Below are positions 1 to 11,975 of a stretch of DNA of 64,000 nt, piece after piece (the stretch's first letter is position 1; each line of letters starts with the position of its first letter). Both the position numbers and the translations under genes were made by a program. A model generated the notes under the pieces. It was given only the letters and a program-made list of their open reading frames with translations, searched no databases and was not told the origin of the DNA. The stretch covers positions 142,370,854 through 142,434,853 of the forward strand of contig JAIOJX010000031.1 in the NCBI GenBank assembly GCA_022376925.1, read 5' to 3'. This DNA is from Tragulus kanchil. Its lineage: Eukaryota > Chordata > Mammalia > Artiodactyla > Tragulidae.

Positions 1-55
1 CACCTGGATGTTTGGAAACAAGAATGCTCTAATACTGATAAATTGTTTGCTGAGA

Positions 56-196
56 CCTCTGTCCGTGGAGATTTTCCAAGCAAGAATAGTGGAGTGGTTT
101 GCCATGCCCTCCAGGGGATCTTCTCAACTCGGGGATCAGACTGGGGTCTCCTGCATTACAGATGGATTCTTTACTAGCTGAGCTACCAAGGAAGCC
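56..196 (-). mobile_element. Bov-tA SINE, 3'-truncated, minus strand
   Basis: Read on the minus strand, it starts like the tRNA-Glu-derived Bov-tA head (TTCCTTGGTAGCTCAG, then a box-B-like segment) and continues into the Bov-A body up to the region before the usual terminal half. The RNA polymerase III promoter boxes are degraded. Present only in ruminants, so it helps place the organism. Confidence 0.85.
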
Positions 197-1132
197 TCCG
201 GAATTCTACATACCACCAGTCAAAATGTGTTCCTTGAAATATAACTTATGTGCAAGACACTGACATAACAAACTTATAACAGCATCTTTTTAATACCTCT
301 ACCCACCCTACACACACACACACATGAAATCACACCTATCCCTAAGCACAAATAGTCTAAACTTACTTGTCAAATGACTCAGTGAATACAGGTATCCCTA
401 AGATGATCAACAGATCCTTTAGAAGAAAACAACATGCAAATGATTATGCCTTATGTTAATATCAGCTGTGCATGCAACACGATAGGAGACACTGTCAAAT
501 ATTATACCCTCTCTGTTCACAAAAAGCACCTGAGTGAGACTCATTTTTCAAAACTCAATGGCCATATTTTCTGGTCATAATATATTTCTGGTAATCCAGA
601 CTTCCACGCATATGTTTGTCTTCCCCCAAAAACCCCCTCTGCTTACAATTTTCAAACATGTTTACGTGCAATTAAGGAAGACTTGCATTAACATCAAATA
701 TTTATAACTCCATGATTCTGATTTAGAACCTAGCTTTGGAGTAAAACCCAGAGTAGAACTGCTTTTGTTAATCAGCTCTAAAGGGGCTTTTTCTATCTCC
801 CCCTGGGGCTGACGTGACAACAGAACCGAGTCAGTGAGCATCCCGTGGCCAGAATGACAGTCATGGGGATCTCATGGCTTGACTCCAGAGCCTTCCTCCC
901 ATCCACTTCGATGAAGTGAGTACAGGGGGGATGGGTTGTCCAGGCTGCTGTGTGCAGCTATAGGAGAATCAAGAGATGGCTTGGTCTTTATTTGCCACTG
1001 GTTCCAGCTGAGTTCACATGACACCAAACATGTGGATGAAAAAGGGATTAATTTAAATATCACCAGGCCCCTTCCTCCACCTGGATGTTTGGAAACAAGA
1101 ATGCTCTAATACTGATAAATTGTTTGCTGAGA

Positions 1133-1273
1133 CCTCTGTCCGTGGAGATTTTCCAAGCAAGAATAGTGGAGTGGTTTGCCATGCCCTCCAGGGGATCTTC
1201 TCAACTCGGGGATCAGACTGGGGTCTCCTGCATTACAGATGGATTCTTTACTAGCTGAGCTACCAAGGAAGCC
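1133..1273 (-). mobile_element. Bov-tA SINE, second copy within duplication A
   Basis: Same truncated SINE as at 56-196, carried in the second copy of duplication A. It is not an independent insertion: the flanks on both sides are also duplicated. Confidence 0.85.
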
Positions 1274-2208
1274 TCCGGAATTCTACATACCACCAGTCAA
1301 AATGTGTTCCTTGAAATATAACTTATGTGCAAGACACTGACATAACAAACTTATAACAGCATCTTTTTAATACCTCTACCCACCCTACACACACACACAC
1401 ATGAAATCACACCTATCCCTAAGCACAAATAGTCTAAACTTACTTGTCAAATGACTCAGTGAATACAGGTATCCCTAAGATGATCAACAGATCCTTTAGA
1501 AGAAAACAACATGCAAATGATTATGCCTTATGTTAATATCAGCTGTGCATGCAACACGATAGGAGACACTGTCAAATATTATACCCTCTCTGTTCACAAA
1601 AAGCACCTGAGTGAGACTCATTTTTCAAAACTCAATGGCCATATTTTCTGGTCATAATATATTTCTGGTAATCCAGACTTCCACGCATATGTTTGTCTTC
1701 CCCAAAAACCCTCTCTGCTTACAATTTTCAAACATGTTTACGTGCAATTAAGGAAGACTTGCATTAACATCAAATATTTATAACTCCATGATTCTGATTT
1801 AGAACCTAGCTTTGGAGTAAAACCCAGAGTAGAACTGCTTTTGTTAATCAGCTCTAAAGGGGCTTTTTCTATCTCCCCCTGGGGCTGACGTGACAACAGA
1901 ACCGAGTCAGTGAGCATCCCGTGGCCAGAATGACAGTCATGGGGATCTCATGGCTTGACTCCAGAGCCTTCCTCCCATCCACTTCGATGAAGTGAGTACA
2001 GAGGGATGTGGGCAGGAGGCTGGCCAGGAAAGCATCCTTGAGCGAGTCTCCAAGGCTGCTGTGTGCAGCTATAGGTCACTCAACACTTGACTGCAGCTAC
2101 AAAGGGTTGGCCCATAGCTGTCAGCCAGGCAAGTCAGAGTCAGTAGGAGTCAGCTCTGCGCTTTCAGTTTGAAGGACAAGTTTTCTTTGTGGAGTATTTA
2201 CTGAAAGA

Positions 2209-2210
<2 letters not shown>

Positions 2211-2240
<30 letters not shown>

Positions 2241-2260
2241 CATAATCATAATCATAATAT
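2211..2260. repeat. (AAT)n / (AATCAT)n microsatellite
   Basis: About ten AAT units pass into three hexamer units of AATCAT. On the minus strand it would encode a run of Ile and Met, which explains the short open frame over it. Likely polymorphic. Confidence 0.95.
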
Positions 2261-2729
2261 GGTAATAGCCCTTCTTGCTACAACAGCCATTTGAAAATGG
2301 ACTGATTCCCTTTGGTTCTAAGGAGGCAAGCCTTAGATCCCAGGTTAGCTTCATGAATATGGATCAATCAAGCCTCTTTCTTTTGTAAATGACAGAAATG
2401 AGTTTATCAGTTCAAACACAGTTAGCTGTTAGGACTTGGTTGCTTTCTGCCTCTCTCTCCCATCTCCTCCCTCACGCCTCTCTCTCCCTTCCTCTCAGTA
2501 ATAGTCTCTGTTTCTTTCCCTGGGTAGCCTTATTTCATTAACTGCTTTCCCATGCAGAGACCTGAGAGTTACCCACATTTTTTGGCTTACAGACTCTTCT
2601 TTCAGTAAATTCTGCATAAATAAGTTTGTATGTTCAGCCAAAATTCTAGAATTGAGTCTCACTGTCTCTGGCTTGCCTGGTTTGGGTCAAATGAGCAACC
2701 CATGGAGTAGACAGGGTGATTGTGACCCT

Positions 2730-2754
2730 AAGACCAAGGCCAGGCCTTGGTCTT
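2730..2754. repeat. Near-perfect palindrome with 12-bp arms
   Basis: Arm AAGACCAAGGCC at 2730-2741, one central A, then the exact reverse complement GGCCTTGGTCTT at 2743-2754. It could extrude as a cruciform or bind a dimeric factor. No function is evident and it is not part of a recognised repeat. Confidence 0.9.
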
Positions 2755-5302
2755 TTACGCACACACCTACATGTGAGGATTCGTTCAGCCCCACAGGAGA
2801 ACAGGAACCAAATTCTGGGGAGAAGTAGCTTTGCTCTTCTCAGAAGATGGGAAAATGGATCCTGGGTAGACAAAGGATATAAGAAGGGAAGGAATTTGTC
2901 CTCACATAACCTTCATGATAGAAATACTCATCCGGGAGTAGACTTCAAACAGAATGATTATAGCTTACTATTTATTGTTAAAAGACCATGTTGTTTTTTT
3001 TTTTCAAAGAAGGGAAAATCATGACTTTCATACAGATATGCAATGAACACATGTCAAATTTTTCACTTAAGTCATTAGCCAAAATGGGGGAACAATGCAG
3101 ATCTCACAACCAATTCCAAGGAGAATCCAGAGAACACCCCCATTTGCAGGTTGGGGATATTGAAATGAACTTTCAAATTGGATGCAAAATTGCCTTTTCC
3201 CTGTCAAGGAGGAACTGTTGCTTCACGCACAAGATGGAGTAGCTGCCAGTCCACAAAAAGAATCCTGTGCATCTCCATTGGTGCTCTAGACCTTACAATT
3301 CAAAGACAAGGAGCCCTAGAATAAGAAAAAAAAAAAAACCCTGAACACCGAGCCCTGAATAATACAGAGTTTTTATTAGACATTCTCCGTCAATTTGTTT
3401 TGTGTGTGTGTGCGTTGCTTCCACATTTCCTGAGAGTGTCCCCTCAGAGAAAATAAGGCTGCTCTTACACCTTTCGGCCTCATTATTTACCTAGGTCCAG
3501 CGAGAGTGTTACCTTAGCACATAGGTTTTCTTAAGTTTGCTTTACTGAAAATTTTCTTATGAAATGTTCGGTTGAAAGTTAAAAAGCCTCTATTATTTGT
3601 TAGCCGAAGGCCAGGAAGTCAAGCTCAAGAACTCTACCAGATTTCACCTGCAGTACTTTTACATTTTGGTAAATTCTTCTTTCCAAACTGCTCCAAAGTT
3701 CTTGGCCTATTAGGCACTGTCCTGCCTTAGAACTGGGACCCCGTTAAGTCCCTACAGGCAAACAGTTTACCCAGGAGAGCTCTTCAAGCATTGGCTTCAG
3801 AATGTCACTCTTATTATCTTAAAAGTGGCTGGTCATATCTGACTACATGAGCATCATTTCAAATGACATTTCAGGCAAGGCTTGGATTATGTAACTAATT
3901 TTTCTAATCATATCCTGATAAAACAATGACAACCTTATTGACAGTCTGTGCAAATAACTGATTTGCCATAAAAAGTAAGGATACTCAATAAGAATTGATA
4001 AATGAGCATTTCCACAGAAAGTGTAAAAAAAATTGTTCTCGTTCTGTGAAAAGTGCCATTGATAATTTGATAGGGATTGCATGGAGAAGGGGGGTTAGTA
4101 AGAACAAATATTATTTAAATGTTTAATTTTCATTTCCAAAAGCAGAGTCTATTGAATTATCGTGCGCTACAGACAGCTTGACAAGGACGAAAAAGAGGTT
4201 CCTTTTATAGAGAGAAAAATAAAACAGTAAAATAGTATCGGTAATATTACAACAAATCACTCCAGTAAAATTTCCTCATTCATTCATTCATCTGGTCCTT
4301 TCTTACTCCATAGAATCTTGGGTTAGCAATCTCATGAAAACATGTGTTACTCATGTAAAAATAATTCTGGAAATTCTGACCCAGCCCACTGCAATGGTCT
4401 GAATGTTGTCTAAGCAATAACATCAGAACCTTCATCAGTCTTTTTTTTTTTTCTAGTCTCAACAGTCTGAAGTACACGGTATATAGTCCTTTTCCGAGAA
4501 GCATGAAGATGGTTCTCCTTTGTTTAAGCCCTTTAGCGAACATGAACTCTAGCCTGGGGCTACTTCCAGCAAGTATTAGAGTCAAAACAAACTACCTGTA
4601 GATCACGGTAACTTAAAATGGCTGTAGTTAATTGATAACCAATAATTTCCAAAAATGAAAGATCCAATTAGAGTTCATGACAAAAATAAGGCAACTAACA
4701 AGAAAATTTGGCTGCTTCTGTGGCAAGCAAAAGGAGGTAACAAAGTCATTGCAAAATACTGTCTGCATTGAAAGTGATTCAGCCTGTTCTCAAAGAAGTC
4801 AGTGAATACCACATCTGACATATAATGGCTGAGCATGACTTTTTATAAAGGGAAAAATCTTGAGCTACCGTATATAATGATAGAGAGACATATGTAATTC
4901 TGTCGGAGTAAAATACAGCAAGATAAACCAGGTATAAAGTAAGAATATACTAAGAAGTTTTTTTTATAAGGGGAAAGAATAAATCTTCGTGATTTTCCAA
5001 GGAGTTTCTGAGAAGACCTCAAGAGACTTTTTAGGTGCCAAAGGTAAATTGAAGGTTTCTGTTTTAGTTTGTTTTGATGTTTAGGATACACTTTTAAGCA
5101 GGTGATGATCCACAAAGGTACCAAAGAAGATCCTGACACTTGATTAAGTTAATATCATGGAAGCCTGAGACACAATACTTGGCTACTCATTTAATCAGAG
5201 GTGATAAAACATTTAAAAATAAACAGAAAAATGACATGACTGTAAACAGCCTTTAACTTTTTAAATAAGTGAGGCATTTTTGTTTCCTTAAATGGTGGTT
5301 AG

Positions 5303-5417
5303 GTCAGTAAGCCGTGTCCAACTCTCGCAACCCCATGGACTGTAGTCTGCTAGGCTCCTCTGTCCATGGGATTTTCCAGGCAAGAATGCTGGAGTGGGTT
5401 GCCATTTCCTTCTCCAA
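5303..5417 (-). mobile_element. Bov-A-type SINE fragment, minus strand
   Basis: Matches the body of Bov-A (GTCCATGGGATTTTCCAGG, then the AGTGGGTTGCCATTTCC block) in reverse orientation. The tRNA-derived head is absent and the element stops at TTCTCCA. An old, truncated insertion. Confidence 0.85.
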
Positions 5418-6420
5418 GGATTCTTAAATGAGTAGGAACTTAATAGAATAAAGAACAGAAAATTACTTTGGTAAGACACAAAATGTTTGTTATCTAGGTA
5501 GATCACACACAAAAGAATAACTCCTAATATAGGTAAAGACAGTAAACCAAGGAAACTTGCCCATGAACATCATGCAAATGTTTATTAATGCATTTCACGG
5601 TTGTTCAGACTCAGGTATTATTTATAAATCAAGGTAAATAAAATTCACTTTCCAAGTTTTGTTTTACCCTATGCTCTTTCAGCTTCAGGAACAGACATAT
5701 TTTAAGATGAGATCCCTGCAAGGTCAGGACTAACTTCATTGTAAGATTAAGACATTATTCATGTGCAACGCACTCATGGTGTCAAATAAATCAGGAAATG
5801 TCTTAAAATCTGTTTTAATTTTTAATATGGTAAGTATCAGTAGTTATAACCTAAATCAGGTTAAATGTTAACAACTGTCTGCATTGAAAAGTGTTTTCAG
5901 CCTGTTCTCAAAGAAGTCAGTGAATACCACATCTGACATATAATGGCTGAGCATGACTTTTTATAAAGGGAAAAATCTTGAGCTACCGTATATAATGATA
6001 GAGAGACATATGTAATTCTGTCGGAGTAAAATACAGCAAGATAAACCAGGTATAAAGTAAGAATATACTAAGAAGTTTTTTTTATAAGGGGAAAGAATAA
6101 ATCTTCGTGATTTTCCAAGGAGTTTCTGAGAAGACCTCAAGAGACTTTTTAGGTGCCAAAGGTAAATTGAAGGTTTCTGTTTTAGTTTGTTTTGATGTTT
6201 AGGATACACTTTTAAGCAGGTGATGATCCACAAAGGTACCAAAGAAGATCCTGACACTTGATTAAGTTAATATCATGGAAGCCTGAGACACAATACTTGG
6301 CTACTCATTTAATCAGAGGTGATAAAACATTTAAAAATAAACAGAAAAATGACATGACTGTAAACAGCCTTTAACTTTTTAAATAAGTGAGGCATTTTTG
6401 TTTCCTTAAATGGTGGTTAG

Positions 6421-6535
6421 GTCAGTAAGCCGTGTCCAACTCTCGCAACCCCATGGACTGTAGTCTGCTAGGCTCCTCTGTCCATGGGATTTTCCAGGCA
6501 AGAATGCTGGAGTGGGTTGCCATTTCCTTCTCCAA
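6421..6535 (-). mobile_element. Bov-A-type SINE fragment, second copy in duplication B
   Basis: Identical fragment to 5303-5417, shifted by 1118 bases with all its flanking sequence. Confidence 0.85.
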
Positions 6536-7186
6536 GGATTCTTAAATGAGTAGGAACTTAATAGAATAAAGAACAGAAAATTACTTTGGTAAGACACAAA
6601 ATGTTTGTTATCTAGGTAGATCACACACAAAAGAATAACTCCTAATATAGGTAAAGACAGTAAACCAAGGAAACTTGCCCATGAACATCATGCAAATGTT
6701 TATTAATGCATTTCACGGTTGTTCAGACTCAGGTATTATTTATAAATCAAGGTAAATAAAATTCACTTTCCAAGTTTTGTTTTACCCTATGCTCTTTCAG
6801 CTTCAGGAACAGACATATTTTAAGATGAGATCCCTGCAAGGTCAGGACTAACTTCATTGTAAGATTAAGACATTATTCATGTGCAACGCACTCATGGTGT
6901 CAAATAAATCAGGAAATGTCTTAAAATCTGTTTTAATTTTTAATATGGTAAGTATCAGTAGTTATAACCTACAAAAATCAAAACTTTTGGGGAACCTGAG
7001 TTCTAAAAGTATAAAGAGATCTGAAAGCAAAAACAAATAAAACTGAGAACCACTACTTTTGTACAAAACTTTTTTCTTTGAAGAACACATACATGCCCAC
7101 AGTTATATTTCATTTTTGCTATTCTTTTTAGTATAGTCCTTCTCTTTCTTTTAATATAGTCTCTCTCTTCTTTAGATATGGTCTTT

Positions 7187-7379
7187 TCCTTGAGATCAGA
7201 TTGTAAAGAATCTGGCTGCAATGTGGGAGACCCAGGTTTGATCCCTGGGTCAGGGAAATTCCCTGCAAAGGGAATGGCTTATCCACTCCAGTATTTCCTC
7301 TTGGAGAATTCCATGGACAGAAGAGCCTGGTGGGCTACAGCCCATGGGGTCACAAAGAGTTAGACACAACTGAGTGACA
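7187..7379 (+). mobile_element. Bov-tA SINE, plus strand
   Basis: Almost full-length. A tRNA-Glu-like head runs from about 7190, the box-B-like segment AGGTTTGATCCC is near 7233, the Bov-A body follows, and it ends in the typical GAGTTAGACACAACTGAGTGAC. Moderately diverged from consensus. Confidence 0.9.
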
Positions 7380-7705
7380 AGACTGCCATTACACTTTTGA
7401 ATATTTATATTAGTTAAAACTTTACTCAAAGTAATTTAATTTTAATTTAATTTCAAATTGTAGGGTGAATAATGTCACCCCAATACTCAACTTCTACTCA
7501 TATCGCCTATACAGCTACCCCAAATGGCAAAAAAAAATCATTAACCTACCCCAAGTATGCAGTATCTCTGCAGTAAATTAAAACAAGATAGAAAATGCAT
7601 AAACTTGAAATTACTCTTGGTAACCAGTGCTTTAGTAATGTGTTAGCTTGAAACGTTCTACATGCCAAATGGTTATCTATGAATTAATTCAGTATCATGT
7701 CCAGG

Positions 7706-7985
7706 TTTTTTTTTTTTTTTTTAATTTGGCCACTTTTATTGATTTTTTATTTATTTCTTTTTCATCCATCTTTATTCTTTGGCCTGTGTGGGCCTCCCAT
7801 TGCAGTGGCCACTCTCATTGCAGAGTACCAGCTCTAGGCGCATGCACTCCAGAGTGCTGGCTTGTAATTAGACACATCGGTCCAGCCGCTCTGTGGCATG
7901 TGGGATTTTCCCAGGACAAGGATCGAACCAGTGTCCCTTGTACTGCAAGGTGGACTCTTTATCCACTGCACCACCAGGGAAGCCC
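7706..7985 (-). mobile_element. CHR-2-type tRNA SINE, minus strand, with target-site duplication
   Basis: The minus-strand sequence begins GGCTTCCCTGGTGGTGCAG and continues through the tRNA-derived head, a middle segment and an A/T-rich tail (poly-T on the plus strand at 7706-7722). It is flanked by 10-bp direct repeats differing at one base: CATGTCCAGG at 7696-7705 and CATGTCCTGG at 7986-7995. Confidence 0.9.
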
Positions 7986-8144
7986 CATGTCCTGGTTTTA
8001 AGTTACCTAAAGACCATGGAAAATATTGTCAAGCTGACATACTACAAAATATAATGACTGCTGAAGTAAATAGTTTTGTGAGAATGATTCCGTTTGCTAA
8101 ACAAAAACTTACATTTATAGTTTTATAGCCTTAAATATTATATA

Positions 8145-8352
8145 GGGGGACTTCCCAGGTGATTCAGTGATAAATAATCCACTAGCTAATGCTGGAGACT
8201 TAGGAGACTTGGGTTCAATCCAGGGGTCGGGAAGATCCCCTGGAAGAGGAAATGACAACCTGCTTTAGTATGCTTGTCTTGAGAATCCCATGGATAGAGA
8301 GCCTGGCAGGCTACAGTCTAGAGGGTTGCAAAGAGTCAGACATGACTGGGTA
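8145..8352 (+). mobile_element. Bov-tA SINE, plus strand, diverged
   Basis: Starts GGGGGACTTCCCAGGTG, passes a degraded box-B region (GGGTTCAATCC) and the Bov-A body, and ends near CAGACATGACTGGGTA. It has a small internal insertion in the head and many substitutions, so it is older than the SINE at 34621. Confidence 0.88.
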
Positions 8353-8734
8353 CACTCTGAAAGCTGTGGAAGTTTAGGAAGACACACGAATATAATAACA
8401 ATGGTTGTATACTAACTGATAGTAAAGAATACACACATATAGTGGTTTTCATTACTAAGCTAGTTCTATCTATCAAAGATTTACCTCAGTTATGTGAATT
8501 TCAGTTATTATAGTATTTCTGAGCTGGTTTCTGTAAGAAGATAAATAGGATGTTTAAAGTGTTGGAAATGAAATTTTCTTAGATTCTAGGAATATTAAAA
8601 ATATTTCATTCATACCAAGGCATATTTCTCTCCACAAATCAATCAGAACTCCTTTAAAACACTTTATAATCTAATGTATTAATATCCCCTGGAAATGTGA
8701 AAATTTTATACACTCAATTACTGAGCTTCCTGGG
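8353..8734. other. Noncoding spacer between SINEs
   Basis: AT-rich sequence with no gene, recognisable repeat or notable structure. Confidence 0.5.
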
Positions 8735-8905
8735 AGCTTCCCTGGTGCTCCTGCAATGCAGGAGATCCTGGTTTGATTCCTGGGTCAGGAAGATCTCCTG
8801 GAGAAGGGGATCTACCCACTCCAGTATTCTCACCTGGAGATTTCCATGGCTTGTCTATGGGGTCACAAAGAGTTGGACATGACTGAGTGACTTTCACCTT
8901 CACCT
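8735..8905 (+). mobile_element. Bov-tA SINE, plus strand, with head deletion
   Basis: The head AGCTTCCCTGGTGCTCCTGC skips the usual TCAG-to-GAATC segment of the tRNA-like part, removing much of box A. The rest, from CAATGCAGGAG to GGACATGACTGAGTGAC, follows the family consensus. Confidence 0.87.
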
Positions 8906-9222
8906 CCCAACATTGAGTGGTAACTCAATGGTCTGAACTACAGACATAGACACATAGAGGTCTTGAAGTTTCAATGATGCATTTTCACCCACAGATTAAG
9001 AGAAAACATAGAACACAAAAACTCATCAGTCTGGCTATTGAGGAGCTGTTCTCCTTCAAAGTAGATACAAACTCATTATTTGATTTAATATCCTAAGAGA
9101 TAAACAAACAACAAAGAAAGATTCTGTCACCTCTTACTCAACAGAAGCTAGATATCAATAAACCATTAATCCACACATAAAAATCACCAAATGCTCTGAA
9201 CACAAAACCAAATTCCCAATCA
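8906..9222. other. Noncoding spacer before duplication C
   Basis: About 317 bases with no gene, recognised repeat or notable structure. Confidence 0.5.
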
Positions 9223-9579
9223 CTGTTGTCACCAATGGCAAATAATAACTTATTATTGGCTGTAGACAAACCAAAAGCAAAAACAAAACAAAATAAGCAG
9301 AGAAGAAGAAGAAAATTGGAAAGGCAGAAAATCAGGTCTGACTGGCGATGTAGATTCCTGCTGAGAACTAAGAAAAGATGTGCATGAGCTTCCATGAGAT
9401 CTGGAGAGAGCGGAACACCTAAAGGTGGGTATGGAAGCCCCATGCCCTTAGCCCAGTTACAGCTCCCATCTGGTTGTTCCTGAGTTATATACGAGTAGAG
9501 TGCATTCAGGTTGGGGAATCAGAACACTTCTATCAACCACAATCTGTGGCCCCAAACTCTGAAAGGGCAGAAACTTAAA

Positions 9580-9784
9580 AAATGATTTTGCTTATTTGCT
9601 GTGCCAGATCTTAGATGCAGCACACAGGATCTTTGAACTTCATTGGGGCATGCAAAATCTTCAGTTGAGTCTTGTGAGCACTTAGTTGTAGCATGTGGGA
9701 TCCAATTCCCTGATCAGGGATGGACAGTGAGCCCCCTGCATTGGGAGTGTGGAGTCTTAGCCACTGAACCACTGGGGAAGTCCC
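9580..9784 (-). mobile_element. CHR-2-type SINE, minus strand, old
   Basis: The minus strand starts GGGACTTCCCCAGTGGTTCAG and carries the classical CHR-2 head with the repetitive AACTA/AGTTG middle typical of cetartiodactyl CHR-2. It ends in an A-rich tail (plus-strand TTTTGCTTATTTGC). More diverged than the SINEs at 32291 or 48084. Confidence 0.8.
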
Positions 9785-10640
9785 AAAGATAGAAGTTCTT
9801 TTGTTTGGAAATCTGTCTCATATATCTCTTTACCTGGTTGCTGTTTTGTATCCTTGAATATCCTTTGTGATAAACCAATAATCTAGTAAGTAAAATGTTT
9901 CTCTCAGTGCTGTGAGTCACTCTAGCAATTTAATCCAATCCAAGGAGGGGATCATTGGAACTTCCGATCTATACTCAGTGGGTCAAAAGCACAGAGGATA
10001 ACCTGAGCTTGTGATTGGCATCTGAAGTGGGGGTGGAGGGCAGTTTTGTACGACTGAACCATTAACCTGTGGGATCTGACATTATCTCCATGTAGACAAC
10101 CTCAGAGTTGGGTTAAATTGTAGGATACCTTGCTGGTGTCCAAGCATTGCTTGGTAGGGTAGGGAAATGACCTCCTCATATTGAAGGTGGGTGTACAGAA
10201 ACATTATTCTCATATAAAATATCAACTGAACAAGTGTCAGAGATGTCATTTAACTCCTTATTTAAAGATAATCCAAAGAACAACCCTGTTGTCACCAATG
10301 GCAAATAATAACTTATTATTGGCTGTAGACAAACCAAAAGCAAAAACAAAACAAAATAAGCAGAGAAGAAGAAGAAAATTGGAAAGGCAGAAAATCAGGT
10401 CTGACTGGCGATGTAGATTCCTGCTGAGAACTAAGAAAAGATGTGCATGAGCTTCCATGAGATCTGGAGAGCGGAACACCTAAAGGTGGGTATGGAAGCC
10501 CCATGCCCTTAGCCCAGTTACAGCTCCCATCTGGTTGTTCCTGAGTTATATACGAGTAGAGTGCATTCAGGTTGGGGAATCAGAACACTTCTATCAACCA
10601 CAATCTGTGGCCCCAAACTCTGAAAGGGCAGAAACTTAAA

Positions 10641-10845
10641 AAATGATTTTGCTTATTTGCTGTGCCAGATCTTAGATGCAGCACACAGGATCTTTGAACT
10701 TCATTGGGGCATGCAAAATCTTCAGTTGAGTCTTGTGAGCACTTAGTTGTAGCATGTGGGATCCAATTCCCTGATCAGGGATGGACAGTGAGCCCCCTGC
10801 ATTGGGAGTGTGGAGTCTTAGCCACTGAACCACTGGGGAAGTCCC
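10641..10845 (-). mobile_element. CHR-2-type SINE, second copy in duplication C
   Basis: Same element as 9580-9784, moved by 1061 bases with its flanks. Not an independent insertion. Confidence 0.8.
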
Positions 10846-11499
10846 AAAGATAGAAGTTCTTTTGTTTGGAAATCTGTCTCATATATCTCTTTACCTGGTT
10901 GCTGTTTTGTATCCTTGAATATCCTTTGTGATAAACCAATAATCTAGTAAGTAAAATGTTTCTCTCAGTGCTGTGAGTCACTCTAGCAATTTAATCCAAT
11001 CCAAGGAGGGGATCATTGGAACTTCCGATCTATACTCAGTGGGTCAAAAGCACAGAGGATAACCTGAGCTTGTGATTGGCATCTGAAGTGGGGGTGGAGG
11101 GCAGTTTTGTACGACTGAACCATTAACCTGTGGGATCTGACATTATCTCCATGTAGACAACCTCAGAGTTGGGTTAAATTGTAGGATACCTTGCTGGTGT
11201 CCAAGCATTGCTTGGTAGGGTAGGGAAATGACCTCCTCATATTGAAGGTGGGTGTACAGAAACATTATTCTCATATAAAATATCAACTGAACAAGTGTCA
11301 GAGATGTCATTTAACTCCTTATTTAAAGATAATCCAAAGAACAACCATATTGATAGATCAGGAATATCTGAATGAACTTGCAACTTATGTACAATGTTAC
11401 ATGCTAGACTATATTTCAAAGATTCTAAAATGAGTAAGACATGGGAACTATGCACTATTATGCAAAGAAGGCCACATTTCCTTTGCTGCATAAAGGTTT

Positions 11500-11975
11500 A
11501 TTATCAGTCATCTTTTCTGTGTAACAAGCTACCCAAATGTGGCTTAAAAAATAAACATTTACAGCTTCCCTGGTGGTCCAGGGGGTAAAGAGTCCGCCTT
11601 GCAGTGCAAGGGGCACTGGTTTGATCCCTGGCCCAGGAAGATCTCATGTGCCACAGAGCAGCTGGACTGGTGTGTCCAATTATGAGCCAGAGCTCTGGAG
11701 CGCGTGTGCCCAGAACCGATGCTCTGCAGTGAGAGAGGCCACTGCAATGGGAGGCTCACACATACCAAAGAACAAAGATGGAAGAAAACAATAAATAACT
11801 GAGAAAGAGCTGGTGGCATAAAGTTTAAAAAAAAAAAAAGTGAACCACATAAAAAAAAAAAAAAACATTTATTTGGCTTACTCATCTAGGAGCTAATTGG
11901 GAGTTTCTTCTGGTCTAGGTTGGACTCAGCAGACTGCTGCCGTCACTTGGTAGTTTAGGTGAAGACTCAGTCTTA
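11500..11975 (+). repeat. Old interspersed repeat split by a SINE
   Basis: The segments 11515-11561 (CTGTGTAACAAGCTACCC, GTGGCTTAAAA) and 11872-11975 (TTGGCTTACTCATCT and onward) read like the two halves of a common ancient mammalian repeat of the type CTGTGTAACAAACCACCCCA. A younger SINE (11562-11862) sits between them. I do not assign a family name. Repeated within duplication D. Confidence 0.45.
11562..11862 (+). mobile_element. CHR-2-type tRNA SINE, plus strand, nested, with TSD
   Basis: The head CAGCTTCCCTGGTGGTCCAG is followed by a GTTTGATCCCTGGCC box-B-like segment, the middle AGAGCTCTGGAGCG, the CCAAAGAACAAAGATGGA motif and a long A-rich tail. It is flanked by exact 9-bp direct repeats AAACATTTA at 11553-11561 and 11863-11871. 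It interrupts an older repeat. Confidence 0.92.

Larger units (their letters stand above)
1..2075. repeat. Direct duplication A (1-964 and 1078-2075)
   Basis: Bases 1-964 recur at 1078-2075 with an offset of 1077. The copies share a truncated Bov-tA SINE, a (CA)7 tract of equal length and all unique sequence. They differ in homopolymers near 625-640 versus 1700-1715. Copy 1 also lacks about 45 bases, at 928-936, that copy 2 has at about 2003-2050. A 113-base stretch (965-1077) not found in copy 2 separates them. The window opens inside copy 1, so its true left end is unknown. Probably a false duplication from an unmerged contig overlap. Confidence 0.95.
2076..4757. other. Single-copy noncoding stretch
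   Basis: No gene or confidently named transposon is visible. It holds a trinucleotide microsatellite (2211-2260), a pyrimidine-rich stretch around 2440-2520, a 25-bp palindrome (2730-2754) and poly-A/T tracts. The open frames here are short, and several on opposite strands overlap, as expected by chance. Confidence 0.6.
4758..6971. repeat. Direct duplication B (4758-5853 and 5874-6971)
   Basis: Offset 1116 at the left edge, becoming 1118 after small insertions. The only clear differences are in the first 30 bases of the unit (4768-4780 versus 5885-5898); after that the copies look identical. The 20-base spacer 5854-5873 is not in the unit. Both copies carry the same Bov-A fragment. Likely false duplication. 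Confidence 0.96.
9223..11346. repeat. Direct duplication C (9223-10285 and 10286-11346)
   Basis: The copies abut with no spacer. Offset 1063, becoming 1061 after a 2-base difference (GAGAGAGCGG versus GAGAGCGG) about 180 bases into the unit. Otherwise they appear identical, including an internal CHR-2 SINE. Likely false duplication. Confidence 0.96.

Noticed and set aside
2206..2260. Possible CRISPR-like or satellite array
   Set aside because: It is a simple AAT/AATCAT microsatellite with no spacers.
8735..8905. tRNA gene in SINE heads
   Set aside because: The tRNA-Glu-like heads of Bov-tA and CHR-2 copies keep only partial A and B boxes and cannot form a full cloverleaf. They are retroposons.
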